Source: Hyphomonadaceae bacterium (lineage in GTDB: Bacteria; Pseudomonadota; Alphaproteobacteria; Caulobacterales; Aquidulcibacteraceae). Taken from it: a stretch of 64,000 nucleotides of DNA. The stretch covers positions 248,001 to 312,000 of the forward strand of contig JALHQO010000002.1 in the NCBI GenBank assembly GCA_022841905.1, given 5' to 3'. Shown here in pieces: positions 46,283-54,681 of this stretch. The first letter of the stretch is position 1, and the number at the start of each line of letters is the position of its first letter. The position numbers and the translations under genes are program-made. Under the pieces are notes generated by a model, which did no database searches, was not told the origin of the DNA, and was given only the letters and a program-made list of their open reading frames with translations.

Positions 46283-46989
46283 CGGTCATATTGCGCTGAA
46301 CGCAATTCGGTCCACGCCGTCAGCCCCAACAGGCCGGCGATGACCAACGTCCAGATCATGCCTTGCGAGAGCGCGTAGATCAGCAAGCCGCCCGCGAGCA
46401 GCAGCCCGACATAAGCAGTGAAGATGCGCGCGCTGGTGCGGGGCACGACGTAAGTGAGCGTTGCGCGCAGGATGTGGCCGCCGTCGAGCGGAAAGCCCGG
46501 CAACAGATTGAACACGCCGAGGATGAGGCTCAGCCACGCGAACGTGCTGAGCCCGTTCAGCACCATGTCGTTGACGGGATCGCTGGCCATGGCCGGTTCG
46601 AGCAGCGGCAAGAGCGAGAGCATGAAAATCCACGACGCCAAATTGGCGCCGGGGCCGGCGGCGGAGACGGCGATCTCGTGCCACGGCTTTTGCGGCGGCC
46701 GCACGAACTCGACATAGCCGCCGAAGAAAGTGAGCACGATGCGGCGGCTCGGGATCTTCAGCGCCGCAGCCATGGCGGCGTGGCCGAACTCATGAATGAT
46801 GATGGCGACGAAAATCGCGGCGACGAAAATGAGCGCGCTGCCAAGTGCGGCCGTGCCGTTGCTGAGCAAGCTCGAGCCGACGATGTAGGCGGCGAGCAAC
46901 AGAAACGTCGGCTCAATATAAACCGGCGCGCCGGCGAATGTGCCGAGGCGCAAACCGGTCTGGCGTCGTGGAGGGAGTTGCTCACTCAT
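46249..46989 (-). CDS. Site-2 protease (M50) family protein
   Basis: A 246-residue intramembrane metalloprotease. Zinc site HEFGH at 66-70 in IIIHEFGHAAMAAALKI, and the second ligand motif NLLPGFPLDGGHIL near residue 160 with the conserved Asp. About six TM helices, no CBS or PDZ domain (short Rv2625c/SpoIVFB-like form without extra domains). Likely cleaves a membrane-bound regulator; substrate unknown. Confidence 0.92.
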   Translation of the reverse strand: MSEQLPPRRQTGLRLGTFAGAPVYIEPTFLLLAAYIVGSSLLSNGTAALGSALIFVAAIFVAIIIHEFGHAAMAAALKIPSRRIVLTFFGGYVEFVRPPQKPWHEIAVSAAGPGANLASWIFMLSLLPLLEPAMASDPVNDMVLNGLSTFAWLSLILGVFNLLPGFPLDGGHILRATLTYVVPRTSARIFTAYVGLLLAGGLLIYALSQGMIWTLVIAGLLGLTAWTELRSAQYDRQRGVDSTSNA

Positions 46990-47063
46990 GCCGATGAGAG
47001 ATGCGCATGGCGATGGGCGCGCGCAAGCGGCGTTGTCGCTTCAGTCTTGTGAAAGCGCCGAGC

Positions 47064-47360
47064 TTAGGCGGCGACGGCTTCGTTGAGCTTCTTCTTCAGG
47101 TCGCGGCGGATCTTGGCGGCGCGCGTGGAGAGCTCTTCGGCCTTGGCCTTCAGCAGGTACTGATCGAGACCGCCGCGGTGGTCGACGGTGCGCAGCGCCG
47201 CCGCCGTGATGCGCAGCTTGAACGAGCGACCGAGTGCGTCGCTGGCGAGCGTCACATCGACGAGGTTCGGCTGGAACTCCCGCTTGGTCTTGATGTTGGA
47301 GTGGCTGACCTTGTGGCCAATCTGGCGGTTGACGCCTGACAGCTCGCAACGGCGGGACAT
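47064..47360 (-). CDS. rpmB: 50S ribosomal protein L28
   Basis: A 98-residue L28. [20 protein letters not shown] and [12 protein letters not shown] are the conserved N-terminal blocks; the C-terminal basic helix is [13 protein letters not shown]. Alphaproteobacterial L28 is longer than the E. coli form, as here. Single gene with DUF3108 divergently placed nearby, a common neighbour. Confidence 0.98.
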   Translation of the reverse strand: MSRRCELSGVNRQIGHKVSHSNIKTKREFQPNLVDVTLASDALGRSFKLRITAAALRTVDHRGGLDQYLLKAKAEELSTRAAKIRRDLKKKLNEAVAA

Positions 47361-47559
47361 GGGCTTGCTCTCGGAACTTCGGTTTTGGGCCGGAAAATGA
47401 AGGGCGGACGCTTACGCGAACGCCCCGCCAGGGTCAAGGCGACCCCAGAATGATCCGTGGCTTCCTCTGCCGATTTCCGCTAGCTTTCGGCCATCGCTGT
47501 TCGGCCCTGGCGCCAAGCGACTGAGAGACATCGCGTGCTCCCGCCCTGAAGGGACGCAC

Positions 47560-47721
47560 ATGAATCCTCAAGACAAAACCCCTCCGCGCGAGAGCTTCGG
47601 CTTTTTGAGCCACAGGCGCGCGGTTCCCGTGGTCGAAACGCCCGCCCGTTAGCCGTTTGTCGTGGGTGGCTTGTTCCTGCTGGCCGGCGCGCTGGCCGCT
47701 CTGGCCATCGCTAGCGCTTAG
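47560..47721 (+). pseudogene. Small membrane-protein ORF interrupted by an in-frame TAG
   Basis: From ATG 47560 (with AAGGGA six nt before it) 30 sense codons read MNPQDKTPPRESFGFLSHRR and AVPVVETPAR, then TAG at 47650. In the same frame 22 more codons follow, PFVVGGLFLLAGALAALAIA and SA, a clean TM helix, then a second TAG. A soluble N-terminal part followed by a TM helix is a natural small protein, so the first TAG looks like a recent nonsense change, a readthrough site or a sequencing error. No homologue known. Confidence 0.5.
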
Positions 47722-47816
47722 GGACCTTGAAAGAGCCCAATTTGGTTCATGTCTGGATCACAGGCATTGGGCTAGGTATGCCCGCGATTTCATAGGATCA
47801 GGACGAGGTGCGTGAG

Positions 47817-48614
47817 ATGAGGAGCTTCGCCGCCGCTGCTTTGGCGCTTGGACTTGCCGCGATCGGCGGGTCGGCCGCCGCCCAGACGGGGACGACCCGC
47901 AGCTTTGAGGGCACCTATTCGGTGATTGCCCGGGGCGTCGAGGCCGGCGATTTCGTCGTCCGCTTTAACCAGACCGGCAATTCCTACACCGCCACCGCCA
48001 CTCGCGAGATGAAGGGCTGGGTGGGCGCTGCACTCAATCGCAGCCAGGATTATCGCTACGCCGTGAGCGGCGCGGTCGCTGCCGATGGCACGCTGCGGCC
48101 CTCGGCTTACGAGCACCAAGGCGGCCGCCGCCGCGACGACCGCCCGAACGGCCGGCTTGTGCGCTCGACCTTCACCGCCAATGACGTGGTCACCACCTCG
48201 GTCCCCGCCGGCATGAACATGGGCGATCCGCAAGCCACCGCCGAACAGCGCCGCAATGTCATCGACCAGATCACCGCCATCGCCACCATGGTGACCGCCA
48301 GCGGCGATCCGTGCTCGCGCACGCTGCGCGTCTATATGGATGGCCGCTCGCGCTTCGATTTCGTGTTCACGCCCAATGGAAACGTCACCATTAACTCCCG
48401 CGCCTATCAGGGCCCGGGCGTGCGCTGCCGGGTGCAGTTCCGCCCGATCGCCGGCTTCGGCGATCCCCAGGAAGCAGCGACTCTGACCTTCCTGTTCGCT
48501 CGCACTCCGAGCGGCATGTGGGCGCCGGTGACTATCGAAATGCCGACCGACGGCGTCGGCACGGTGCGCCTGGAAGCCCGCCGCCTGCAATTCAACGGCG
48601 CGGCGCTCCGTTAG
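47817..48614 (+). CDS. DUF3108 secreted protein
   Basis: A 265-residue protein with a signal peptide (MRSFAAAALALGLAAIGGSA, then AAQ). The DUF3108 pattern is visible: FEGTYSVIARGVEAGDFVVRF, YRYAVSGAVAADGTLRPSAY, and later RSRFDFVFTP. Likely a periplasmic beta-rich protein. Start ATG 47817 chosen over an in-frame GTG nine nt upstream. Near rpmB, as often in this class. Function unknown. Confidence 0.85.
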   Translation: MRSFAAAALALGLAAIGGSAAAQTGTTRSFEGTYSVIARGVEAGDFVVRFNQTGNSYTATATREMKGWVGAALNRSQDYRYAVSGAVAADGTLRPSAYEHQGGRRRDDRPNGRLVRSTFTANDVVTTSVPAGMNMGDPQATAEQRRNVIDQITAIATMVTASGDPCSRTLRVYMDGRSRFDFVFTPNGNVTINSRAYQGPGVRCRVQFRPIAGFGDPQEAATLTFLFARTPSGMWAPVTIEMPTDGVGTVRLEARRLQFNGAALR

Positions 48615-48625
48615 GTCAAAAGGCA

Positions 48626-48659
48626 GTCTTGTGTGTTACTTAAGTGTTAACCACAAGAC
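48626..48659. terminator. Inverted repeat after the DUF3108 gene
   Basis: GTCTTGTG (48626-48633) and CACAAGAC (48652-48659) pair perfectly over 8 bp, 12 nt past the stop. The loop is long and AT-rich and there is no T-tract, so this may be a weak terminator or a protein site. Confidence 0.4.
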
Positions 48660-48817
48660 CTAGCCGTGAACGGACAAGCAACGAATCAAATCGACTGAGT
48701 CGCAGGTGATTCGTTCTTGTTCCCTTCTATTGACAGGTTGTTCACCGGCTTGCGCCCTGCCTGTCCCCAGGGCCGGGGCGGCTTGAATTCGCCCCATCCC
48801 CGACCCATCGTTGGCCC

Positions 48818-51322
48818 ATGACCGCGCGCACCAGGATCAAGGCTGTCCTGGGACCCACCAATACCGGCAAGACCCACCTCGCCATCGAGCGCATGCTCGG
48901 TCACGCGAGCGGCATGATCGGTCTGCCGCTGCGGCTGTTGGCGCGCGAAGTCTATGACCGGGTAGTCGCCGCCAAGGGCGAAGCGGCCGCGGCTCTCATT
49001 ACCGGCGAAGAAAAGATCGTGCCGGAAACGGCGCGCTATTTCGTCTGCACGGTCGAGGCGATGCCGCTCGATCTCGCAGTCGAGTTTCTGGCCATCGATG
49101 AAATCCAGGTCGCGCGCGATCTCGATCGCGGCCACGTCTTCACCGACCGCATCCTCAATGCGCGCGGTTTTGCCGAGACGATGATGCTCGGCTCGGACAC
49201 CATGCGCCCAATGGTGCGCAAACTGTTGCCCGACGCCGAGATCATCCGGCGCGAGCGGCTCTCTACGCTGGCCTATGCCGGGCCGAAGAAAATCACGAAA
49301 TTGCCGAAGCGCTCCGCCGTCGTCGCGTTTTCGGCGGAAGAGGTTTACGCCATCGCCGAATTGCTGCGGCGTCATCGTGGCGGGGCGGCGGTGGTGATGG
49401 GCGCGCTCAGCCCGCGCACGCGCAACGCTCAAGTGAAGCTCTATCAAGACGGCGAGGTGGATTTCCTCGTCGCCACCGATGCGATCGGGATGGGGCTGAA
49501 CATGGATGTGGACCATGTCGCCTTCGCCTCGCGCCGAAAGTTCGACGGTCGCACCTGGCGCGATCTCCGACCAGACGAAATCGCCCAGATCGCCGGCCGC
49601 GCCGGGCGCTTCACCCGGGACGGCGAGTTTGGCGAAACCGGCGAGTGCGAGACGTTCGACAAAGAGATCGTTGAGCGCGTCGAAGGCCACGAGTTCGAAA
49701 GCATTGAAGCGGTGCAATGGCGTAGCGCCGAACTGAAGTTCGCCAGTGTGGAAGCGCTGATCGCCTCGCTGGAGACGCCGCCATCGCGGCCCGGTTTGCT
49801 GCGGGTGCGCGGCGCCGACGATGAATTCGTGCTGCGGCGCTTGCTGGATGATGTCGAGCTGATGGACCGCGTGCGCGGGCCGGACGATGTGAAGCGCGTC
49901 TGGGAAGCATGCCAGCTGCCGGACTTCCGCAAGCTCTCGAAGGACGAACACGCGCAGCTGGCGCTGCGGATCGCGGGCTACATCCTGAAGCAGAAGGGCC
50001 GGGTGCCGAGCCAGTGGATCGGCGCCGAGATTGATAAGCTCGATCGAGCTGAGGGCGATCTTGATGCGTTGCATATGCGCTTGGCGCACATCCGCACTTG
50101 GACCTACGCCGCCAGCCGCGCCGATTGGCTGGAGGACGCTGATGAATGGCGCATGCGCACGCGCGAGGTCGAGGACAAGCTCTCCGACGCTTTGCACGAA
50201 GCCCTCACGCAACGCTTCATCGATCGCCGCACCAGCGCGCTGCTGAAAGGCCTGAAGCGCGAAGACGCTTTGCTCGCCGGCATTTCGGAAGAAGGCGAGG
50301 TGACGGTCGAGGGGCATTTTGTTGGCCGGCTCGATGGGCTCGAGTTCAAGCCCGATCCGCGCGCCTCGTCGGGGCTTGAGGGCCGCGCGGTGCGCAATGC
50401 GGCTTTGAAGGCGCTGAAGCCAGAAGTGTCGCGCCGGCTGGCGGCGATCGTCAGCGCTGATGATGCGAGCATTGAACTCGGCAAGGATGGCCGCGTGCGC
50501 CTTACTGGGGTGGTGGTGGCGAAGCTCGCGTCCGGTGCGCCGGTGTTGAAGCCGAGGATTGAGCTGATCGGCGGCGACACGGCGATCGAGCAACAGCGCA
50601 ATGCCGCGCGTGAACGGCTGGAGCTGTGGCTGGCGCAAAGCGTGGCGCACGATCTGCGGCCGCTGGTGGCTTTGGAGAATGCGTGGCGCGAAGGGTGGCT
50701 GCCGTCCGATGCGCGCGGGTTAGCGTTTCGTTTGATCGAAAACGCCGGCGCGCTCGATGCTGCGCAAGAGGATCTGTCGCACCTCACCGCCACTGGCCGC
50801 GCCGCGCTGCAGCGCCACGGCGTCCGCATCGGCAAGCACACGATCTTTCTACCGGGCCTGGTAAAGCCACGCGCGGCGCACACGCTGGCGCTGCTCTGGC
50901 GCGCCGCGCACCCGAACGACGAGCATCCTGTCTTCATCGCACGTGCTGGGGCGCTCTCCGTGCCGCTGGAGCATCGCCGCTCCTGGGGCGAGTGCGCCGC
51001 GGCTGGCTATCGCGGCTGCGGGCGGATCGCCGTGCGGCTCGATCTGATCGAGAAGCTGGCCGATGCGCTCGATGCGCCATCGCCGCTCGATGATGTGACG
51101 CTGGCGCGGTTGATTGGCAGGCCGGTGCGGGAGCTTGCGGGCGTGCTGCAATCGCTCGGTTATCAGCGCCGCGAAGAAGAGGGCGTCGCCCGCTGGCGCC
51201 AGCTCTCGCGCAAGCGCACACGGCCGAGCGCGGCGCCGAAGGACAATGCCTTTTCGGCGCTCGCCAATCTCTTGCCGCCAACTGAGACGCCGCCGCGCCG
51301 AAAGCGGGCCAAGCAGGCATGA
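48818..51322 (+). CDS. Suv3-like superfamily 2 RNA helicase
   Basis: An 834-residue helicase. Motif I is LGPTNTGKTHLAIERM, motif II FLAIDEIQVARD (DEIQ, typical of Suv3), motif VI QIAGRAGRFTRDG. The rest includes a Suv3-like C-terminal region and a basic tail (PPRRKRAKQA). Mitochondrial Suv3 unwinds RNA for the degradosome; bacterial homologues are common in alphaproteobacteria with unsettled role. ATGA overlap with the S4-domain gene suggests both act on RNA. Confidence 0.92.
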   Translation: MTARTRIKAVLGPTNTGKTHLAIERMLGHASGMIGLPLRLLAREVYDRVVAAKGEAAAALITGEEKIVPETARYFVCTVEAMPLDLAVEFLAIDEIQVARDLDRGHVFTDRILNARGFAETMMLGSDTMRPMVRKLLPDAEIIRRERLSTLAYAGPKKITKLPKRSAVVAFSAEEVYAIAELLRRHRGGAAVVMGALSPRTRNAQVKLYQDGEVDFLVATDAIGMGLNMDVDHVAFASRRKFDGRTWRDLRPDEIAQIAGRAGRFTRDGEFGETGECETFDKEIVERVEGHEFESIEAVQWRSAELKFASVEALIASLETPPSRPGLLRVRGADDEFVLRRLLDDVELMDRVRGPDDVKRVWEACQLPDFRKLSKDEHAQLALRIAGYILKQKGRVPSQWIGAEIDKLDRAEGDLDALHMRLAHIRTWTYAASRADWLEDADEWRMRTREVEDKLSDALHEALTQRFIDRRTSALLKGLKREDALLAGISEEGEVTVEGHFVGRLDGLEFKPDPRASSGLEGRAVRNAALKALKPEVSRRLAAIVSADDASIELGKDGRVRLTGVVVAKLASGAPVLKPRIELIGGDTAIEQQRNAARERLELWLAQSVAHDLRPLVALENAWREGWLPSDARGLAFRLIENAGALDAAQEDLSHLTATGRAALQRHGVRIGKHTIFLPGLVKPRAAHTLALLWRAAHPNDEHPVFIARAGALSVPLEHRRSWGECAAAGYRGCGRIAVRLDLIEKLADALDAPSPLDDVTLARLIGRPVRELAGVLQSLGYQRREEEGVARWRQLSRKRTRPSAAPKDNAFSALANLLPPTETPPRRKRAKQA

Positions 51323-51597
51323 GCGGGCGCCAGCGTGTCGATGTCTGGCTGTTCCGGGCGCGGCTGGCGAAGACGCGCGCCGAAGCCGCGCGGCTTATCA
51401 GCGAAGGCGGCGTTCGGCTCGTGCACAACGGCCAGACGCGGCGGGTGGCGAAGCCGTCGGTCGAGGTCGAGCCGGGCGACGTGCTGGTAATGCCGGGGCA
51501 TGCGGGCTTACGCACCATTGCCGTGCGCGGCCTCAGCGAACGCCGTGGGCCGGCGGCGGAGGCGCGCGGTCTATATGATGATCAGGTGGAGGTATGA
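51319..51597 (+). CDS. S4-domain RNA-binding protein (Hsp15-like)
   Basis: A 92-residue protein: VDVWLFRARLAKTRAEAARL and ISEGGVRLVHNGQTRRVAKP are the S4 fold, followed by VEPGDVLVMPG. It resembles Hsp15 (HslR), which recycles stalled 50S subunits. It overlaps the helicase gene by 4 nt. Confidence 0.9.
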   Translation: MSGRQRVDVWLFRARLAKTRAEAARLISEGGVRLVHNGQTRRVAKPSVEVEPGDVLVMPGHAGLRTIAVRGLSERRGPAAEARGLYDDQVEV

Positions 51598-51670
51598 TTG
51601 CGGCGACAGGCTGGCTTGACGCTTTTGCCTGCACTGGTCATGTGAGCGCCGCTAAAACGGAACCCGGACA

Positions 51671-52012
51671 ATGACCTACATCGTCACCGACGCCTGCGTG
51701 AAATGTAAGCTCATGGATTGCGTCGAAGTCTGTCCGGTGGACTGCTTCTACGAAGGCGAGAACTTCCTCGTCATCCACCCGGACGAATGCATCGATTGCG
51801 GCGTCTGCGAACCGGAATGCCCGGTCGATGCGATCAAGCCCGACAGCCAGGACGAGCCGGACGGCAAGTGGCTCAAGGTGAACACCGAGTTTGCCAAGGT
51901 CTGGCCGAACATCACCGTGAAGGGCACGCCGCCAGCCGACTCGGACAAGTTTCGGGACGAAAAGGGCAAGTTCGAGAAGTATTTCTCGCCCGAGCCCGGT
52001 TCCGGCGACTGA
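51671..52012 (+). CDS. fdxA: Seven-iron ferredoxin
   Basis: A 113-residue 7Fe ferredoxin with a [3Fe-4S] and a [4Fe-4S] cluster: [17 protein letters not shown] and [16 protein letters not shown]. The C-terminal extension ([20 protein letters not shown]) is the FdxA type of alphaproteobacteria. Monocistronic, with its own terminator 140 nt downstream. Confidence 0.97.
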   Translation: MTYIVTDACVKCKLMDCVEVCPVDCFYEGENFLVIHPDECIDCGVCEPECPVDAIKPDSQDEPDGKWLKVNTEFAKVWPNITVKGTPPADSDKFRDEKGKFEKYFSPEPGSGD

Positions 52013-52151
52013 AACCGGCCGTCCGCCGCCCTTCCGAAACACCTAAAACTGTGGTATACAATAGGCCTGGAACGGGGGCGCGCTCGCCGCGCCCGGCAGT
52101 TGGATCGCCCAAACGCGCCAAATCAGCACTGAGGCAGGGGAAAATGAGGGT

Positions 52152-52178
52152 CGGACGGGCCAAAACCGTCCGCTTTTC
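52152..52178 (+). terminator. Rho-independent terminator between fdxA and carD
   Basis: CGGACGG (52152-52158) and CCGTCCG (52166-52172) form a 7-bp stem with loop GCCAAAA, followed by CTTTTC. Confidence 0.65.
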
Positions 52179-52254
52179 ATTGCCGCGGTGCTGTGTGACG
52201 TGACGGTAAGGTTCGACTGTCCAAGGACAAATAATTGGAACACGGAGTTTCCGA

Positions 52255-52788
52255 ATGCAGACCGCCAATGCGCAAATGCCGACCTCTTTCCGTCCGGGCG
52301 ACCACATCGTCTACCCGGCGCACGGCGTTGGCCGCGTCATGGGCGTTGAAAAGCAGGCCGTCGCCGGCCTCGATCTGGACGTGTTCGTGATCTCGTTCGA
52401 GCAGGACAAGATGACCCTGCGGGTTCCGACCGCCAAGGCGCGCTCGTGCGGCATGCGTCCGCTGGCGTCGTCGGCGGTGGTCGATCAGGCCATGAAGACG
52501 CTGCAAGGCCGGGCCCGCATCAAGCGCACCATGTGGTCGCGCCGCGCCCAGGAATACGAAGCCAAGATCAATTCGGGCGACCTCGTCTCGATCGCAGAAG
52601 TCGTGCGCGACCTCCACCGCGCCTCGGACCAGCCGGAACAATCCTACTCCGAGCGCCAACTCTATGAGAGCGCGCTCGACCGTATGGCCCGCGAACTTGC
52701 CGCCGTGGATAAGATCAGCCGCGACGACGCGGTGGCCAAGCTGACGACGTCGCTGGCGTCGAAAAAGCAAACCGCCGCCGCCGCTTAA
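52255..52788 (+). CDS. carD: CarD-family transcription regulator
   Basis: A 177-residue CarD/CdnL. The RNA-polymerase-interacting domain is FRPGDHIVYPAHGVGRVMGV then LDLDVFVISFEQDKMTLRVP, and the helical DNA-binding domain follows (RRAQEYEAKINSGDLVSIAE; YESALDRMARELAAV). It stabilises open promoter complexes. GGAG lies before the ATG. rpoH is next after a strong terminator. Confidence 0.95.
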   Translation: MQTANAQMPTSFRPGDHIVYPAHGVGRVMGVEKQAVAGLDLDVFVISFEQDKMTLRVPTAKARSCGMRPLASSAVVDQAMKTLQGRARIKRTMWSRRAQEYEAKINSGDLVSIAEVVRDLHRASDQPEQSYSERQLYESALDRMARELAAVDKISRDDAVAKLTTSLASKKQTAAAA

Positions 52789-52812
52789 GCGCGGATAACG
52801 CAAAGATCATCG

Positions 52813-52845
52813 AAAAGGCCGGGCGAAAGCTCGGCCTTTTTTGTT
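52813..52845 (+). terminator. Rho-independent terminator of carD
   Basis: AAAAGGCCGGGC-GAAA-GCTCGGCCTTTT: a 12-bp stem with one G-T pair, a GAAA loop and a run of six Ts. Confidence 0.92.
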
Positions 52846-52949
52846 TTGGCTTGGCGCCGAAAGCGAATTTCACGCGTTCGTGAACTGCTGGCTGCCGATT
52901 GACGCGTTGCGTTCAAGAACCTGTCGCCGTCTCGAACGTAAAGGACAGT

Positions 52950-53834
52950 ATGGCGCTCTCCGAAACTCTCGAACTTCAGCGTGGCTCCCAGCGGTTCATG
53001 CGCGCAGCGATGCGCGCGCCTCTGCTGGCCGCCGATCATGAACGCGATCTCGCCAAACGCTGGCGCGAGAACGGCGATCAGCGCGCGCTGAATGAGCTGA
53101 TCACGGCCTACCTCCGCCTCGTCATCGCCATGGCCGCGCGCTTTCGCCATTATGGCCTGCCGATGAGCGATCTGGTGCAGGAGGGCAATGTCGGTCTCAT
53201 GCAAGCCGCTGCGCGGTTCGAGCCTGAACGCGAAGTGCGCTTCTCGACCTATGCGTCGTGGTGGATCCGCTCGGCCATGCAGGATTTCGTTTTGCGCAAT
53301 TGGTCGATCGTGCGCACCGGCACGACCTCGGCGCAGAAGTCGCTCTTTTTCAACTTGCGCCGCCTGCGCGCCAAGATCGGCGACGTGAACGACAGCGGCA
53401 TCAGCGCGGAATCGCGCGCCAAGGTCGCGCGCGCTCTTGGCGTGCCGGAGCAGGATGTCGACGCCATGGCCGCGCGTATGTCGGCGCCGGACCGCTCGCT
53501 GAACGCGCCGCTGGCCGAAGATGGCGATGGCGAGTGGCAGGATCTGTTGGCGGACAACGCCGCCAGCCCCGAAGCCGAAGTCATGGAAGCGCATGACGAC
53601 ATCGCGCGTACGACGCTGGTGCAAGCAGCACTCGGCGAACTGAATGAACGCGAGCAGCTCATCATCCGCGAACGCAAGCTGGTGCCGGAAACGGTGACGC
53701 TCGAAGCTTTGGGGGCACGGCTCGGGATTTCTAAAGAACGCGTCCGCCAGATCGAAGGCAACGCCCTGGAGAAACTCCGCCGCGCTCTAATCGCGCGAGT
53801 GGGCGATCCGGTGGCAGCTGGATACGTGGGCTAG
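52950..53834 (+). CDS. rpoH: RNA polymerase sigma factor RpoH (sigma-32)
   Basis: A 294-residue heat-shock-type sigma factor. Region 2: ELITAYLRLVIAMAARF, LPMSDLVQEGNVGLMQAAAR and VRFSTYASWWIRSAMQDFVL. The RpoH box QKSLFFNLRRLRAKIGD is diagnostic. Region 4.2 is TLEALGARLGISKERVRQIE. Start ATG 52950 follows AAGGA and gives a normal length; an upstream in-frame start at 52899 is less likely. The region before it has TTGACG and a TTCACG/CGTGAA inverted repeat (52869-52884). Confidence 0.95.
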   Translation: MALSETLELQRGSQRFMRAAMRAPLLAADHERDLAKRWRENGDQRALNELITAYLRLVIAMAARFRHYGLPMSDLVQEGNVGLMQAAARFEPEREVRFSTYASWWIRSAMQDFVLRNWSIVRTGTTSAQKSLFFNLRRLRAKIGDVNDSGISAESRAKVARALGVPEQDVDAMAARMSAPDRSLNAPLAEDGDGEWQDLLADNAASPEAEVMEAHDDIARTTLVQAALGELNEREQLIIRERKLVPETVTLEALGARLGISKERVRQIEGNALEKLRRALIARVGDPVAAGYVG

Positions 53835-54628
53835 TCTTCCGTTAGTATTTCCAATTGCGACGCGTGCTCCAAACAGAGCTGCGGCTCGTCGCGATAAACG
53901 CCCAGCGGGCTGCGGGCACGGATACGGGCGCCGGTGAGGGATGCGAGCGCTGGGCCGTCCCACGCGGCGAAGTTTTCACCGAAGATGGCGATGGAGAAGG
54001 GCGCCTCCGCTGGCGCGCCGTCGAGCATGAGCGACGCACGTCGGTCGAACACGCGCGCTTCTGAGACGGCTGCTTCCAGCACACGATAGGGCGCGTCGCC
54101 GCGCAGGCAGTTGAGATTGGCCTCAAGTGCGAGCGCCCCAGCGGTGCGCGGCGTAAGCGCAGCATAGGCGCGCCGGGCCCACAAACCGCGCTCCTGTTCG
54201 CGCGCACGCGCTTCCAGCGCCAGCAGGTCTTCGCTGCGCGCGTGATTGTCGCGGCGGGGACGCACGAACGCTGCGCCCCGCGCAACCATCTCGTGCTGCA
54301 ACCAGAACCAACGTCCGCCTTCGCTTTTCACGAACACATGCGCGATCGCGGCTTCGGGCGGTGTTTCGGTTTGGCCTTCGCGCGGCCGCGCAGTCCAGCG
54401 CCGCGTGCCACCGTAGGCGAGCAGCACGTCGCGATGCAACACTAGCGCTTCGAGTTCGCCTTGCGCTTGGGCGGCGTAATCGTCCTCGCCACGCGGCGCT
54501 TCGATCTCAGCGAGAAAGATGCGCAGGCCGGAGTCGAGTTCAAGCGTGTCGCCGTTGTAGGCGCGGACGACACGCCCCTCTTCGCCGCGTTCGACTGAGC
54601 CGAGTTGTGGGCCGTAGGCGCTGAGCAC
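53831..54628 (-). CDS. Secreted staphylococcal-nuclease-like protein
   Basis: A 265-residue protein with an SNase-type domain: RVVRAYNGDTLELDSGLRIF then LAEIEAPRGED, the OB-fold entry, and later ALEARAREQERGLWA. The usual catalytic Arg/Glu set is only partly recognisable, so activity is open. The frame opens at GTG 54628. In-frame upstream codons would add IALFALV and complete a signal peptide, beginning at ATT 54646 after GGGAGGGGG, a rare start. It overlaps rpoH by 4 nt tail to tail. Confidence 0.72.
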   Translation of the reverse strand: MLSAYGPQLGSVERGEEGRVVRAYNGDTLELDSGLRIFLAEIEAPRGEDDYAAQAQGELEALVLHRDVLLAYGGTRRWTARPREGQTETPPEAAIAHVFVKSEGGRWFWLQHEMVARGAAFVRPRRDNHARSEDLLALEARAREQERGLWARRAYAALTPRTAGALALEANLNCLRGDAPYRVLEAAVSEARVFDRRASLMLDGAPAEAPFSIAIFGENFAAWDGPALASLTGARIRARSPLGVYRDEPQLCLEHASQLEILTED

Positions 54629-54649
54629 GAGCGCGAAAAGCGCAATGAA

Positions 54650-54681
54650 CCCCCTCCCCTCGAGGGGAGGGGGAGTTTTTT
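54650..54681. terminator. 24-bp perfect palindrome with T-tract
   Basis: Bases 54650-54673 are self-complementary (CCCCCTCCCCTC then its reverse complement), followed on the plus strand by AGTTTTTT. It lies between ggt and the SNase gene, both on the minus strand. Without a U-tract on that strand it would act as an RNA-stabilising hairpin rather than a clear terminator. Confidence 0.6.

Noticed and set aside
48686-50650. Long open frame antisense to the helicase gene
   Set aside because: Antisense shadow; the plus strand encodes a clear Suv3-like helicase.
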